Made by a program: the position numbers and the translations under genes
DNA from: Pectobacterium wasabiae CFBP 3304
Lineage (GTDB): Bacteria; Pseudomonadota; Gammaproteobacteria; Enterobacterales; Enterobacteriaceae
Length of the DNA stretch: 64,000 nucleotides
Reading direction: 5' to 3'
Assembly (NCBI RefSeq): GCF_001742185.1
Contig: NZ_CP015750.1
Coordinates: forward strand, 1,984,001 to 2,048,000
Part shown: in pieces, positions 1 to 7,629 of the stretch
How the letters are laid out: each line of letters opens with the position of its first letter
Position numbering within the stretch: position 1 is the first letter of the stretch
Notes under the pieces: generated by a model
Databases searched by the model: none
What the model was told of the DNA's origin: nothing
What the model saw: the letters and a program-made list of their open reading frames with translations, nothing else

Positions 1-59
1 GGTCTGGCCGTGAAGAAAAAAGAATAAAACCGTTTTTTATATGCTCGGTAGTTATATGT

Positions 60-162
60 ACAAGGGCGCTGGCTGGAAGCATCGAGCTTTATGACTGGAA
101 TGCCAGCGATCGTCACGGTGGAACGCGGCAGGCTGATTATTGAGACCGAGATTACTCTGTAG
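60..162 (+). pseudogene. SymE-like toxin C-terminal fragment
   Basis: The plus strand reads a fragment with the SymE pattern KGRWLEAS.F..GMP..VTVERG.LIIET ending in a stop. This is the C-terminal half of the SymE family (SOS-linked type I toxin with a SpoVT/AbrB-like fold); E. coli SymE is about 113 residues. The N-terminal half is missing and no credible start is visible. The same fragment recurs beside most immunity genes in the first 25 kb, always on the plus strand and convergent with them. Assignment rests on recalled family resemblance. This copy is probably a relic. Confidence 0.55.
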
Positions 163-189
163 TGACTAACCAGAGCATAGAGTAAAAAG

Positions 190-222
190 GTAGAAGGATC
201 GTTGTCATCGCTTCCGGCTATT
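190..222. terminator. Repeated GAAGGATC...CTTCCGG hairpin, degenerate copy
   Basis: An imperfect copy of the hairpin repeated through the Rhs locus lies between the SymE fragment on the plus strand and an immunity gene on the minus strand. It is flanked by A and T runs, so it could end transcription from both sides. Confidence 0.5.
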
Positions 223-237
223 TTTAGCGTGGTCCCG

Positions 238-738
238 TTAGCTTTTATCACTTTTTATCAATGCGATTCCTTTGGGATTACTCCAATCTAAACTTTCTTT
301 TATAATCGAGAGTGCATCTGTATTATTATCAATGTTATAAAATTCATCAAATTTATCACAATCAATTAAAGTTAACGCCACCCAATAATTTATTTGGTTT
401 AAAAAATCATTAAATAATAAATGAATTGGATTGTTAGTTGTATCCATGTGTTTGTTGATGCACCATTCAAAATCAGAAATGGCGCTCCCCTTCAAAACGT
501 ATGCAGAATAGCTATTCAAACAGATATGCTTACCTAGTAATCTTTCATAAGATTGAATGTTCTTATCTAATTCAAATGAAATTAAATCATTCCATTTATA
601 TAACTGAGGATCCTGAGAGTATTTTTCCTCACCCCATTCAATATAAACCTCCTTCCAGTTAAGAATATTAATATCTATATTATTTGGCAAAAAAATTGCA
701 AATGAAACATCCATAAAATCACCTATCTGAATTTCCAT
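238..738 (-). CDS. Hypothetical protein, probable orphan Rhs immunity protein
   Basis: A 166-residue acidic soluble protein with no signal peptide or membrane segment. I recognise no family. It is AT-rich, like the other immunity genes here, and unlike the GC-rich rhs core and repeats around it. Its 3' end faces a repeated terminator hairpin and a SymE fragment, the standard position of an immunity gene in this locus. No toxin tip is visible directly upstream; an inverted copy of the roughly 200 bp locus repeat is there instead. Function is inferred from position only. Confidence 0.55.
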   Translation of the reverse strand: MEIQIGDFMDVSFAIFLPNNIDINILNWKEVYIEWGEEKYSQDPQLYKWNDLISFELDKNIQSYERLLGKHICLNSYSAYVLKGSAISDFEWCINKHMDTTNNPIHLLFNDFLNQINYWVALTLIDCDKFDEFYNIDNNTDALSIIKESLDWSNPKGIALIKSDKS

Positions 739-774
739 TAGTGGGATGAAAAATGACTGAATTCATCGCTTATT

Positions 775-1005
775 CTCTGCTGACAAACCGCTTTGCTGTC
801 CCACAGGTAAGCTGCGGAACGGCAAAGCGCCACGATAAACCCCGGTTCAGCAACAAACGAGTACTGGCAGCGGCGTCAGTCGCTGCTATGATATGGTGCA
901 GGCAGACAGGGACGTCACAGCATGGCGGTAGCGTGTCTGGGTGCAAACATGCGCGTCGGAAGTTGTGGGTTATAACGTTGTTTAATAGGCCGAAAGCGCA
1001 GCCAG
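775..1005 (-). repeat. Locus-specific ~200 bp GC-rich repeat, inverted copy
   Basis: This segment is the reverse complement of the repeat found at about 4690-4842, 6425-6640, 18872-19060, 23727-23945 and 25138-25340. All the others run the same way, so this copy suggests an inversion of the left end together with the neighbouring plus-strand gene. The frame is open for 94 codons from 753, but the reading is not conserved among copies and I do not call a gene. Confidence 0.6.
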
Positions 1006-1122
1006 AAAAGGCAATGATTTCAATAGCAAGGCACTAAAACTAAAAATGGCGGAGTAAACTTCTCCAGGCAATAAAAGTACTAAACAGTGATATGTTCATA
1101 TTTATAATCGGAAATATCAACT

Positions 1123-1599
1123 ATGAATAACGATGCAAAAATAAACTTTAACTTTGATTGTTCTCAACTTGTTTCTTTCAAATTTAGTGATGTAGATAGG
1201 AATCAACTCAAAGGATTAACGTTGATTGAAAATATGGGGTTCAAGGTGTTAATTGATCATAATATTAAAGAGGTAAAGAAAGAATATTTTAGATCTAGTG
1301 ATGATGAGTTTTTTATTGAATTTGAAGATAAAGAGTTTGTTGGTGATATTGAGGATTGGAGTGATTTCGATAATCCTCCTGAACGAATTGTAGATTTTGC
1401 AAACAATATATTGAAACTAAAGGAATTAAATGGATTGCGAAGTGTTAGTATATTCATTTCTATTTTTTCTGAATTGGGTAAAACATCCAATTGCATTATT
1501 GATATAAGTCCAGAGGAACTGATGAAAACTCTCTATTTTATGTCAAGAAGCAATTTTGATGTTTGGGTTGATAATTTAACCATGCATTTAATTGACTAG
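1123..1599 (+). CDS. Hypothetical protein, probable orphan immunity protein
   Basis: A 158-residue acidic, AT-rich, soluble protein that starts with ATG. It is the only immunity-like gene on the plus strand in the Rhs locus and it ends 8 bp from the convergent SUKH gene. It lies next to the only inverted copy of the locus repeat, so the block from about 740 to 1600 was probably inverted as a unit. I recognise no family. Immunity is inferred from size, composition and setting. Confidence 0.5.
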   Translation: MNNDAKINFNFDCSQLVSFKFSDVDRNQLKGLTLIENMGFKVLIDHNIKEVKKEYFRSSDDEFFIEFEDKEFVGDIEDWSDFDNPPERIVDFANNILKLKELNGLRSVSIFISIFSELGKTSNCIIDISPEELMKTLYFMSRSNFDVWVDNLTMHLID

Positions 1600-1607
1600 C
1601 CTTTATT

Positions 1608-2123
1608 TCACTTTCGCTCTGACCTCAAATTAATACAAAAATCATAAAATGATGGGGATATAATTACCACATTATTAGGATTGTCATCGCTTTCCCATCT
1701 AATATACTTAACGAAACCGTTTTTAATATCAATCCAGTAATCATTATCACCGGCATCGGCTGCAAAAGGAAAGTGAGACAAACAAAAGTCATTTATTTCA
1801 TTAGAGTATTTCCTTCTACGTTTCCAGACATCAATCAAAGATAAAATATAAGGGCTGTCATCATCAAGATGCTGGGGGATGAAATTAAATCCCTCAACTT
1901 CCATTAAGTTATGATCACCATCATGAATGTGATAAAAAACATCTCTGTAATAAAATGCCCCACCTTCAAGGTAGCCGCCGTTATTAGTCATGTAAAAATC
2001 AACAAAAAAATCTTTACCGGGAAAAGAATAAGGGACTAAAGAGTTAATGGTTTGTTCTGATAGTCCATTCAAACAGTATTTAAGTTTTATATTTGGATCA
2101 GAAAAAAAATTAATATTAGACAT
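1608..2123 (-). CDS. SUKH (SMI1/KNR4) family immunity protein
   Basis: A 171-residue protein with the SUKH pattern: an early FPGKDF..FY..NNGG block near residue 35, then FPFAADAGDNDYWIDIKNG near 115-135 and a hydrophobic C-terminal stretch. SUKH proteins are a broad immunity superfamily that bind and block nuclease-type polymorphic toxins in the cytoplasm. A broken toxin tip precedes it on the same strand, so this is an orphan module. SUKH membership is well supported by the motif; its particular toxin partner is not known. Confidence 0.75.
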   Translation of the reverse strand: MSNINFFSDPNIKLKYCLNGLSEQTINSLVPYSFPGKDFFVDFYMTNNGGYLEGGAFYYRDVFYHIHDGDHNLMEVEGFNFIPQHLDDDSPYILSLIDVWKRRRKYSNEINDFCLSHFPFAADAGDNDYWIDIKNGFVKYIRWESDDNPNNVVIISPSFYDFCINLRSERK

Positions 2124-2340
2124 ATTACCCCCTGTTTTTTAACTTCACATATATCGAACCGATAGATTCTTTTTGCAGATTCATTTATAGCCTCTTGATA
2201 TCCATATGTAACCCAGTATCAGTCTCAAATTTGTGCGTACCACCTACATGCGGGTAACGGTGATATTCGGGATTAACAAGCTGTATGGTCATTTCATTCG
2301 TTTGAGGATTTTTCCCTCAGATACGTTACCGGCCATTATC
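2124..2340 (-). pseudogene. Rhs toxin-tip remnant upstream of SUKH gene
   Basis: On the minus strand the stretch reads in pieces, for example NPEYHRYPHVGGTHKFETD and a terminal KRIYRFDICEVKKQG, in different frames with stops between. It looks like the C-terminal end of a toxin domain directly before its immunity gene. The HRYPH..GGTH segment suggests a His-rich nuclease, but too little remains to name a family. Confidence 0.5.
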
Positions 2341-2346
2341 TTAATA

Positions 2347-2799
2347 TCACTCAGATAAAATTAACCTAGATATATCATCAATCATTTTACTCTTAAAGAA
2401 ATCATCGTTATATAATAACTTAAGATATGATAAATCAAAAAAAAGGTTTATAATATTAATACCATTTCTTTCTAAGAAAACAATCATTTCCGAGAAAAGA
2501 AATGCATTGTCAGAATCTAAATCAAGAGCACCATCTATATTAATTTTATCAAAACCAGGTATTTTATTTAATCTAAACGAAATTCCACATGCATAATACG
2601 TTAATTTATCAATATCTCTTGATTGATCAACGCAAATCCCAACTTCAAAGGTAAAGTTATTACTATATCTCGATTTTTGCAATGCAATTATTATTGCAAC
2701 ATCCTTTTCACTCTTTCGCCAGGAATTTCCTTTTTTAATAAAACCATTACGTTTAAAAATTAAGTTAATCTCTGAAATTACACTCTTCCTGTCCATCAT
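2347..2799 (-). CDS. DUF4304-like probable immunity protein
   Basis: About 150 residues. The N-terminal half has the DUF4304 look: FKRNGFIKKGNSWRK, then an IIALQKSRYS strand and FEVGICVD. I chose ATG at 2799 over the GTG three codons earlier. DUF4304 proteins often occur as immunity proteins beside polymorphic toxins. Upstream only about 80 bp of unreadable sequence separate it from the next immunity-like gene, so its toxin tip has been almost wholly deleted. Confidence 0.6.
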   Translation of the reverse strand: MMDRKSVISEINLIFKRNGFIKKGNSWRKSEKDVAIIIALQKSRYSNNFTFEVGICVDQSRDIDKLTYYACGISFRLNKIPGFDKINIDGALDLDSDNAFLFSEMIVFLERNGINIINLFFDLSYLKLLYNDDFFKSKMIDDISRLILSE

Positions 2800-2880
2800 T
2801 TTCGCCACTAGTTAATATTTATGGATTATAATTATCTAATGTTCCAGCCCATCCATTGTTATGGTTTTTATAAATATTTA

Positions 2881-3534
2881 CTAATTTATCTTCAATCTAA
2901 AAAATATGTTATCTGGTTCACTATGTAATTTTGTTGTTACTATCACCTCACTATTATTTATAAGAATATCTTTAAATTTATAATGATATGATAATTCATC
3001 AGGTGGAGTAATTAATATAACCTCATTAAAAATGATATCATCTGCACGCATGATTTTTAATGAAAGCTGAAAATCCTCAATCGAATGATTACAAACAAGA
3101 GAACACGTTATATTCTGCTTTTTAAAAAACCTCTTTTTATGCACCCATTCATTTACATATCCGCTGTTCTCAAATTCATGAAGAGCAGAAGTTATTTCAG
3201 TAATTGGCAATATGTCTCCACATTTACTCAACCCTGATTTGATAATTTCAATAAAATAACTATTTAAATAATCAATGCTTGTGATTTTATATCTATTCTC
3301 ATCGATATAAACATCAATATTAAGAACATTTGATGAATTTACAAAAACATCTTTAGATGGATGTTTTTTACCCACAAAGCAAACTGCTCTAAATCCTTCG
3401 GAACTGTATTTTAAATCCTTTATTTTCCTTTCAAGAAAATTACATATAGACCTACTCTGTTCCTTAAAAGAATATGTTATTTCCTTTCCATAGTCGTCTA
3501 ATTCAGGAAAAAGATAAATATGCTTCAATATCAT
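2881..3534 (-). CDS. Hypothetical protein, probable orphan immunity protein
   Basis: A 217-residue soluble protein of mixed charge with no recognised domain. It starts with ATG and is AT-rich. A broken toxin-tip remnant lies directly upstream on the same strand (3535-3848), which fits an immunity gene of a displaced Rhs tip. Nothing in the sequence identifies a target. Confidence 0.5.
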   Translation of the reverse strand: MILKHIYLFPELDDYGKEITYSFKEQSRSICNFLERKIKDLKYSSEGFRAVCFVGKKHPSKDVFVNSSNVLNIDVYIDENRYKITSIDYLNSYFIEIIKSGLSKCGDILPITEITSALHEFENSGYVNEWVHKKRFFKKQNITCSLVCNHSIEDFQLSLKIMRADDIIFNEVILITPPDELSYHYKFKDILINNSEVIVTTKLHSEPDNIFFRLKIN

Positions 3535-3848
3535 GGTCTATGATGTTTCCTTTGATATAACATACTGCTATGTTTATCAGCATTTTTAAGTTCCCAATCC
3601 AATGTTTTTTCCTGGCTCCTGGATCACTGCTTCCTGATGAACAACGCTGACATTATACTTCTTTCTTCCTACTTCGATAATCTCATAACCATGTTGGGCT
3701 TTCTGCTAATTATTAGGGCTACCATGCAGTGTCTCCCCCTCATAGCGGTTGCGTAAATAAAAGTGATGATGCTTTGTTAGCGATCATTTTTAAGGCGTTG
3801 TCAGGTTTTTTTGCATTACCTGCGATCTCTCGATAATATTAATGGCTC
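3535..3848 (-). pseudogene. Rhs toxin-tip remnant
   Basis: Minus-strand translation gives fragments such as RYEGETLHGSPNN, then QQKAQHGYEIIEVGRKKYNV in another frame and further stops. This resembles the C-terminal part of a toxin domain but is multiply frameshifted. It stands between two immunity-like genes. No family call is possible. Confidence 0.4.
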
Positions 3849-4154
3849 TCAAGACAAATTTAAATAAGAATTTAACTTATTCCAAAAATAAAAATCAAAC
3901 GTGCTTTTTTTATTTAAACCAAGAAGAATTCCAATTCTTATATACTGTGGGATATCGATATTATCAGGATTGAAACCTATAAGCATGAGATCTATAAACA
4001 TTCCTTCATACGCCATTTCATATTCACCATGCGCTAAGAAATGATTAACAGAATTAATGGTTTCCGCGTCAAGATCTTTTCCATAAGTATCAATCAGTTT
4101 TGAAATTGAGTTCTTTACTTCGATGTAAAATGTCATCTCATCATTAATTTTCAT
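3849..4154 (-). CDS. MafI-like small immunity protein for the adjacent EndoU tip
   Basis: A 101-residue acidic, helical-looking protein with a central HFLAHGEYEMAYEGMFIDLM helix reminiscent of MafI-type immunity proteins. Its ATG overlaps the stop of the upstream EndoU-type toxin tip (ATGA overlap), so the two are translationally coupled. That makes this the cognate immunity gene with good confidence. The MafI resemblance is only a recalled pattern. Confidence 0.65.
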   Translation of the reverse strand: MKINDEMTFYIEVKNSISKLIDTYGKDLDAETINSVNHFLAHGEYEMAYEGMFIDLMLIGFNPDNIDIPQYIRIGILLGLNKKSTFDFYFWNKLNSYLNLS

Positions 4155-4516
4155 ATCACATTATGGTTTTTAGGGGGAGGTGGAACATTGGTTGGATACG
4201 TCGTTGATATTTTCCCTGAAAGTGTCAGATGCGTTGAAGGGTAGAAATCCACTCTAATTTTTATCCCAGACCTCATTTCTGTTACATACGGTGAGTCCCA
4301 TTTACTTACATCAGAAGTTGATGAGGGATCAGTAGCAATGTTTGATACGTGATGCAATATATCATCATTGCTCCAATGAGAAGGAAATTCTGTTTTATCT
4401 GGTTTATTTTCTTCGTTATGATGTATGCTTAGTATATGCGCTTTTCCATATTTGGTTAAATCAGCCTTGCCTCCTTTCTCTGCTGTATCTTTTACCTTTC
4501 TTATTTTTTTTCGCAT
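4151..4516 (-). CDS. Orphan Rhs toxin tip, bacterial EndoU-type RNase
   Basis: The 121-residue product has the bacterial EndoU layout: KAHILSIHH near residues 24-33, FPSHWSNDDILHHVSNIATD near 44-63, GIKIRVDF near 84-91 and ISTTYPTNVPP near 103-113. EndoU nucleases cut tRNA or other RNA and often arm CdiA and Rhs tips. The rhs core scrap just upstream (DPVGLLGGLRPQRYVHNPQG) is in another frame, so the tip is cut off from delivery. Whether it is translated from its own ATG is unknown. The stop overlaps the start of the immunity gene. Confidence 0.7.
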   Translation of the reverse strand: MRKKIRKVKDTAEKGGKADLTKYGKAHILSIHHNEENKPDKTEFPSHWSNDDILHHVSNIATDPSSTSDVSKWDSPYVTEMRSGIKIRVDFYPSTHLTLSGKISTTYPTNVPPPPKNHNVI

Positions 4517-4625
4517 CTTCTGGCTTTGCCAACCCCCTGCGGGTTATGTACGTATCTCTGCGGCCTCAACCCACCAAGTAATCCTACCGGATCATAAGAA
4601 CAACGTTGGTGCAGTCGTACTTCTT
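4517..4625 (-). pseudogene. Rhs core hinge remnant
   Basis: The minus strand reads STLRSTTAPTLFL, then in another frame DPVGLLGGLRPQRYVHNPQG, the conserved end of an Rhs core. The same leader plus hinge precedes the TNT tip at 25072, where it is in frame. Here frameshifts break the link to the EndoU tip, and the second DPLGL motif is lost. Confidence 0.65.
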
Positions 4626-4689
4626 AGTGTACTCACCTATTGAAATAACCGGCTTTTTAGTTAATGTTTTCGCCCAGTTTAACAGGCCT

Positions 4690-4842
4690 GTAACCCAGGC
4701 CCCCCGACGCGCGCTTTTGCCTCGGGCACGCTACCGCATGCTGTGACGTCCCTGTCTGCCTGTGTCACATCATAGCAGCAGCGTCAGTCGCTGCCATTAC
4801 TCGTTTTGTTGCTGAACCGGCGTTTATCGTGGCGCTCGCCGA
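4690..4842 (+). repeat. Locus-specific ~200 bp GC-rich repeat (partial)
   Basis: A copy of the repeat with the signature blocks ACGCTACCGC-ATGCTGTGAC, CATCATAGCAGCAGCGTCAG and TCGTTTTGTTGCTGAACCG. It lies immediately 3' of an immunity gene on the other strand. In longer copies it runs into a SymE-like gene, so it may be that gene's 5' region. Confidence 0.6.
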
Positions 4843-4847
4843 TAAAA

Positions 4848-5213
4848 CTAACTATTTAGAAGAGACGTTACTTTTATAGAGATTAATGGCTTCCACATAA
4901 TTTCTATCTTTGTATTTAGATCCGAGGAAACAACCTCAATAAAAATATATTCACCGCTCTTATCCTTTCTTAATAAAATATCAGTAACACCCTCTGTCAG
5001 ATATTGATTTATTACGTGCTCACCAGAGAATAACTTTACTTGAACCCAACCTTCCGTAACATTATATGAAAACTCAACAGTTGTTCCATGGTTAGAGACC
5101 GTATAAGCGACACATTGCAAGTCAGAAGATATGTATGATTGTTCCGATTCAAAAAATGATAAAAAATCAATATCATCAGGGTAGTTAACTATATGTCTCA
5201 CAATCCACCTCAT
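4848..5213 (-). CDS. Hypothetical protein, probable orphan immunity protein
   Basis: A 121-residue soluble protein rich in beta strands (TVEFSYNVTEGWVQVKLF, EYIFIEVVSSD). It starts at ATG 5213, only 77 bp from the next gene upstream on the same strand, so no toxin tip is left between them. I recognise no family. Size, AT content and position match the other immunity genes. Confidence 0.5.
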   Translation of the reverse strand: MRWIVRHIVNYPDDIDFLSFFESEQSYISSDLQCVAYTVSNHGTTVEFSYNVTEGWVQVKLFSGEHVINQYLTEGVTDILLRKDKSGEYIFIEVVSSDLNTKIEIMWKPLISIKVTSLLNS

Positions 5214-5290
5214 GATTTAGGAATAGTAGTAAGAAAATGCCGTGCACCACTAAGTGATCGCTTCTGGATTTTTATATATCCACAAAAAAA

Positions 5291-5761
5291 TCAAATCAGC
5301 GATTCTTTTATTTCACTCAATAAAAAATCTACAAAATTTTGTGCAACCACTACTTTAGTATTATCTCTCTTGAATGAAAGAGGGGTTTCTACAACGACCG
5401 CTTCTCCCGTATCACCCAATATCGACGTATCTATGGAAAAAACTGGGCCATAGCCAGATGATTTTATTTGCACCATGTTATTATCAATATCACCTAGCTT
5501 TCTGGCCTCTATCGTCACGTATCTCACATCGGGTGCGGAAGTAGCTGAAAGCCCTTTTTTTGATATTCCGTAAAAAGATTCTCCATTAAATGTTAATGTG
5601 CCGTATTTTCTAAGAAAAACCTTATACGACTCGGGAAATGAAATCCTCAATTCCGATTCATAGTTAATAATATCCTCTTCCGAAGCAGGACCACTACCAT
5701 AGTAAGATTCTTCGCTATTAACCATTACTTTTTCAATTTTAAAAAATAATTCATCAATCAT
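5291..5761 (-). CDS. SUKH (SMI1/KNR4) immunity protein, paralogue of the 6764-7234 gene
   Basis: I chose the ATG at 5761 because an AAGGAGA ribosome site precedes it, giving 156 residues (a longer frame starts at 5812). SUKH hallmarks are FPESYKVFLRKYGTL near residues 45-60, a GDIDNNMVQIKSSGYGPVFSID core and GEAVVVETPLSF. It is clearly homologous to the SUKH gene at 6764-7234, which follows an LHH nuclease remnant. The few codons left upstream here match the end of that LHH tip. This module is therefore a diverged duplicate with its toxin deleted. Confidence 0.8.
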   Translation of the reverse strand: MIDELFFKIEKVMVNSEESYYGSGPASEEDIINYESELRISFPESYKVFLRKYGTLTFNGESFYGISKKGLSATSAPDVRYVTIEARKLGDIDNNMVQIKSSGYGPVFSIDTSILGDTGEAVVVETPLSFKRDNTKVVVAQNFVDFLLSEIKESLI

Positions 5762-5825
5762 CGATTTCTCCTTAAAAATAAAATAATATTTTTTTAATAT
5801 TATTTTTTCCATCTTTTAAAAGATC

Positions 5826-5882
5826 TTAACTCATAGGTAGAGGAGCATTATTATATATTCGCCTTACTCCCTCAGCCGTTAA
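5826..5882 (-). pseudogene. Last codons of an LHH-type toxin tip
   Basis: The minus strand reads TAEGVRRIYNNAPLPMS and stop just upstream of the SUKH gene. This matches the YSDGVRRNNNSYPPSM segment at the end of the LHH tip near 7300. Only the extreme C-terminus survives. Confidence 0.55.
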
Positions 5883-6206
5883 TCATTTACTATTTACACG
5901 TAACAACAGTTTTTTCCAACCTTCTAGATATATTTTAAATCCCTCAATTGAGGATATATTTATTTCCTCTTCTGTATACTCATTGTATATGCTAACTTCA
6001 GCGATATTAATGGTGACTGTATGAGCATTTCCAGTGCCTTCCCATTTAGGTATTTTCCCTGAAATAACATCATCACAAACAGAAATATATTCATTCACAC
6101 CATACAAGCTACTTTGGACATCAGACTGTAAAAAATCAGCAATAACATGGAAATTATGTTCAATTTCAAGAGCAGGATACCCATCAGTATCATAGTAATA
6201 TTTCAT
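5883..6206 (-). CDS. YacL-like immunity protein, paralogue of the 21648-21968 gene
   Basis: Taking the ATG at 6206 (MKYYYDTDGYP) gives 107 residues, matching the start of the paralogue at 21968. Shared blocks are the opening YYY..DGYP, DFLQ.D.QSSL.GVNE, CDDVISGKIP.WE.TGNAHT and IYNEY.EEEI. The layout resembles the small enterobacterial YacL/UPF0231 proteins. Both copies follow EndoU-type tips, so the likely role is EndoU immunity. The tip in front of this copy is broken; the gene itself is open. Confidence 0.65.
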   Translation of the reverse strand: MKYYYDTDGYPALEIEHNFHVIADFLQSDVQSSLYGVNEYISVCDDVISGKIPKWEGTGNAHTVTINIAEVSIYNEYTEEEINISSIEGFKIYLEGWKKLLLRVNSK

Positions 6207-6440
6207 AAACTCCCACCTAATATTTTTTATAGGCTGTATTAATATCCTAAAACCTATCCAATTATCCTTCAATTTTCACTCTACTAGGAGAAAAATCTAA
6301 CCATTTATCCCCTAGAGAAACGGCACCGATATTATAAGTCCATCTTATTTCTGATATAACTTTCTTTCTATTCCAAGAATTAGGGAAGAACGATAAGTCA
6401 CGATCTTTAGTACCCAAGTGCCAGATGATTTATCGGACAC
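6207..6440 (-). pseudogene. Broken EndoU-type toxin tip
   Basis: Read across frames, the minus strand gives DKSSGTWV, SFFPNSWNRKKVISEIRW, then KWLDFSPSRVKIEG, a stop, LDRF, a stop and DINTAY. These align block for block with the EndoU C-terminus at 21975-22223 (SSFFPDSWNRQKVMSEIRG, GVKIEGWLDKTGNINTAYP). At least one frameshift and two stops kill it. The 5' end runs into the locus repeat. Confidence 0.65.
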
Positions 6441-6715
6441 GCTACCGCCATGCTGTGACTTCCCTGTCTGCCTGTGCCACATCATAGCAGCAGTGTCAGT
6501 CGCTGGCATTACTCGTTTTGTTGCTGAACCGCGGTTTATCATGGGCGCGAGTCGTTCTGCAGTTTGCCTGTGGGACGGAGGCGTTTGCCGGGCGCAGGTT
6601 GGCGAGATCCGCAAGACAAGATGTTAAGCAGGGAGACCCCGGGTGGGTTGCGCAGGACGGAGATGGCGAGCAGAGTTGGGAAATGTGCTGGCGTAATAGT
6701 ACCAACAGCTAAAAA
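6425..6715 (+). repeat. Locus repeat joined to a SymE-like tail remnant
   Basis: This copy of the roughly 200 bp repeat carries the usual blocks from ACGCTACCGCCATGCTGTGA to TTGCCTGTGGGACGG and continues into GGGTGGGTTGCGCAGGACGG and the ATGTGCTGGCGTAATA end of the second SymE-like type. Most of the SymE-like domain is deleted. No intact frame of that gene remains. Confidence 0.55.
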
Positions 6716-6719
6716 TAAA

Positions 6720-6758
6720 AAACCGGAAGGATCGTGTGATCGCTTCCGGCTATTATTT
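6720..6758. terminator. Repeated CCGGAAGGATC hairpin
   Basis: The sequence AACCGGAAGGATCGTGTGATC-GCTTCCGGCTATT forms a strong stem with A-rich and T-rich flanks. It lies at the 3' end of the SUKH gene and works for both strands by appearance. Confidence 0.65.
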
Positions 6759-6763
6759 AAAAA

Positions 6764-7234
6764 TCAAATTTGTTCTATTGCTTCTTCTATTTGATTAAGG
6801 AAAAAATCGCCGAAATTATCTGCAATAATAGTTTTTTCACCATACATTTTAAAAGCCAGAGATGTTTCTACTACTACAGGTTCACCTATGTTTCCCGTAA
6901 TATCGGTATCTATAGAATAAGAAGGGCCATAGCCCGATGATTTTATCTTTATCATCGAGCTACTGATATCGCCTTGCTCCCTTGCATCTGTTGTTGAAAA
7001 ATAAACACAAGGAACTTCATTCGCATCTTTACCATCTTGGGTGATTCCATAATATGTATCACCACAAAACGATAATGCCCCATATTTTTTCAAAAAAAGC
7101 TTATAACTTTCAGGAACGCAAACATTAAGCAAAACTTCAAACTCTTTTATTTTTTCCTCGCCAACACCGCCAGTAAACCGAGTTCGTTCACCGCTCTCTT
7201 TCATTTTTTCTTCTGCCTCATCAATAAAATTCAT
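6764..7234 (-). CDS. SUKH (SMI1/KNR4) immunity protein for an LHH nuclease tip
   Basis: The ATG at 7234 is preceded by AGGAGGAATAC, a strong ribosome site, and gives 156 residues. SUKH blocks are VPESYKLFLKKYGAL, GDISSSMIKIKSSGYGPSYSID and GEPVVVETSLAF. The preceding minus-strand sequence is a decayed LHH-type nuclease tip, a known partner class for SUKH proteins. It has a close paralogue at 5291-5761. Cytoplasmic; direct toxin binding is inferred from the family. Confidence 0.8.
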   Translation of the reverse strand: MNFIDEAEEKMKESGERTRFTGGVGEEKIKEFEVLLNVCVPESYKLFLKKYGALSFCGDTYYGITQDGKDANEVPCVYFSTTDAREQGDISSSMIKIKSSGYGPSYSIDTDITGNIGEPVVVETSLAFKMYGEKTIIADNFGDFFLNQIEEAIEQI

Positions 7235-7610
7235 GTATTCCTCCTGAAAATAAAGCGATCTTTTTTCCTGTATTGTTTTTCCCTTTATTAAAAGGAACAT
7301 GATTCATTGACGGAGGATAACTATTATTGTTTCGCCTTACTCCGTCAGAATAAACCCAATTTTTATCCCACTGATTTGAATACATGTGAAGGGCTCGATC
7401 ATTTTTACTATGGAAAGTACTTGATACTTCGATCATAGGCTCTGGCTCATCTTATGTAAGGTAGTGCAAGTTTATTTTTTACTGTCATGTCCCATTGGGG
7501 CATTATCCTGCCGCATATCTTTCGATATTACTATATCAAAATTTGTTGACACGGTCTGGATCAAAAAGATCATCGTGCTGATAAAATTTTCGGCCATTAA
7601 AATAATCACT
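7235..7610 (-). pseudogene. Decayed LHH-type (HNH/EndoVII superfamily) nuclease tip
   Basis: Across frames the minus strand reads DYFNGRKFYQHDDLFDPDRV, then NIER, NAPMGHDSKK, KINLHYLT, DEPEPMIEVSSTFHSKNDRA and LHMYSNQWDKNW. This is the order of the LHH nuclease domain: N.ER...G.AP.G.DGK.I.LHHL.Q...G...E....FH. The second catalytic His of LHH reads Tyr here, and several frameshifts and stops intervene. A 71-codon open end (7436-7221) survives. Its immunity gene directly follows. Confidence 0.65.
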
Positions 7611-7629
7611 TTTTGTAGATTTAAAGAAT

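Noticed and set aside
753-1037. 94-codon plus-strand open frame
   Set aside because: It lies in the inverted copy of the locus repeat; the frame is not kept in the other copies and the protein has no recognisable feature.
5193-5453. 86-codon plus-strand frame opposite the SUKH gene
   Set aside because: It is the complement of a well-supported SUKH gene and has no ribosome site.
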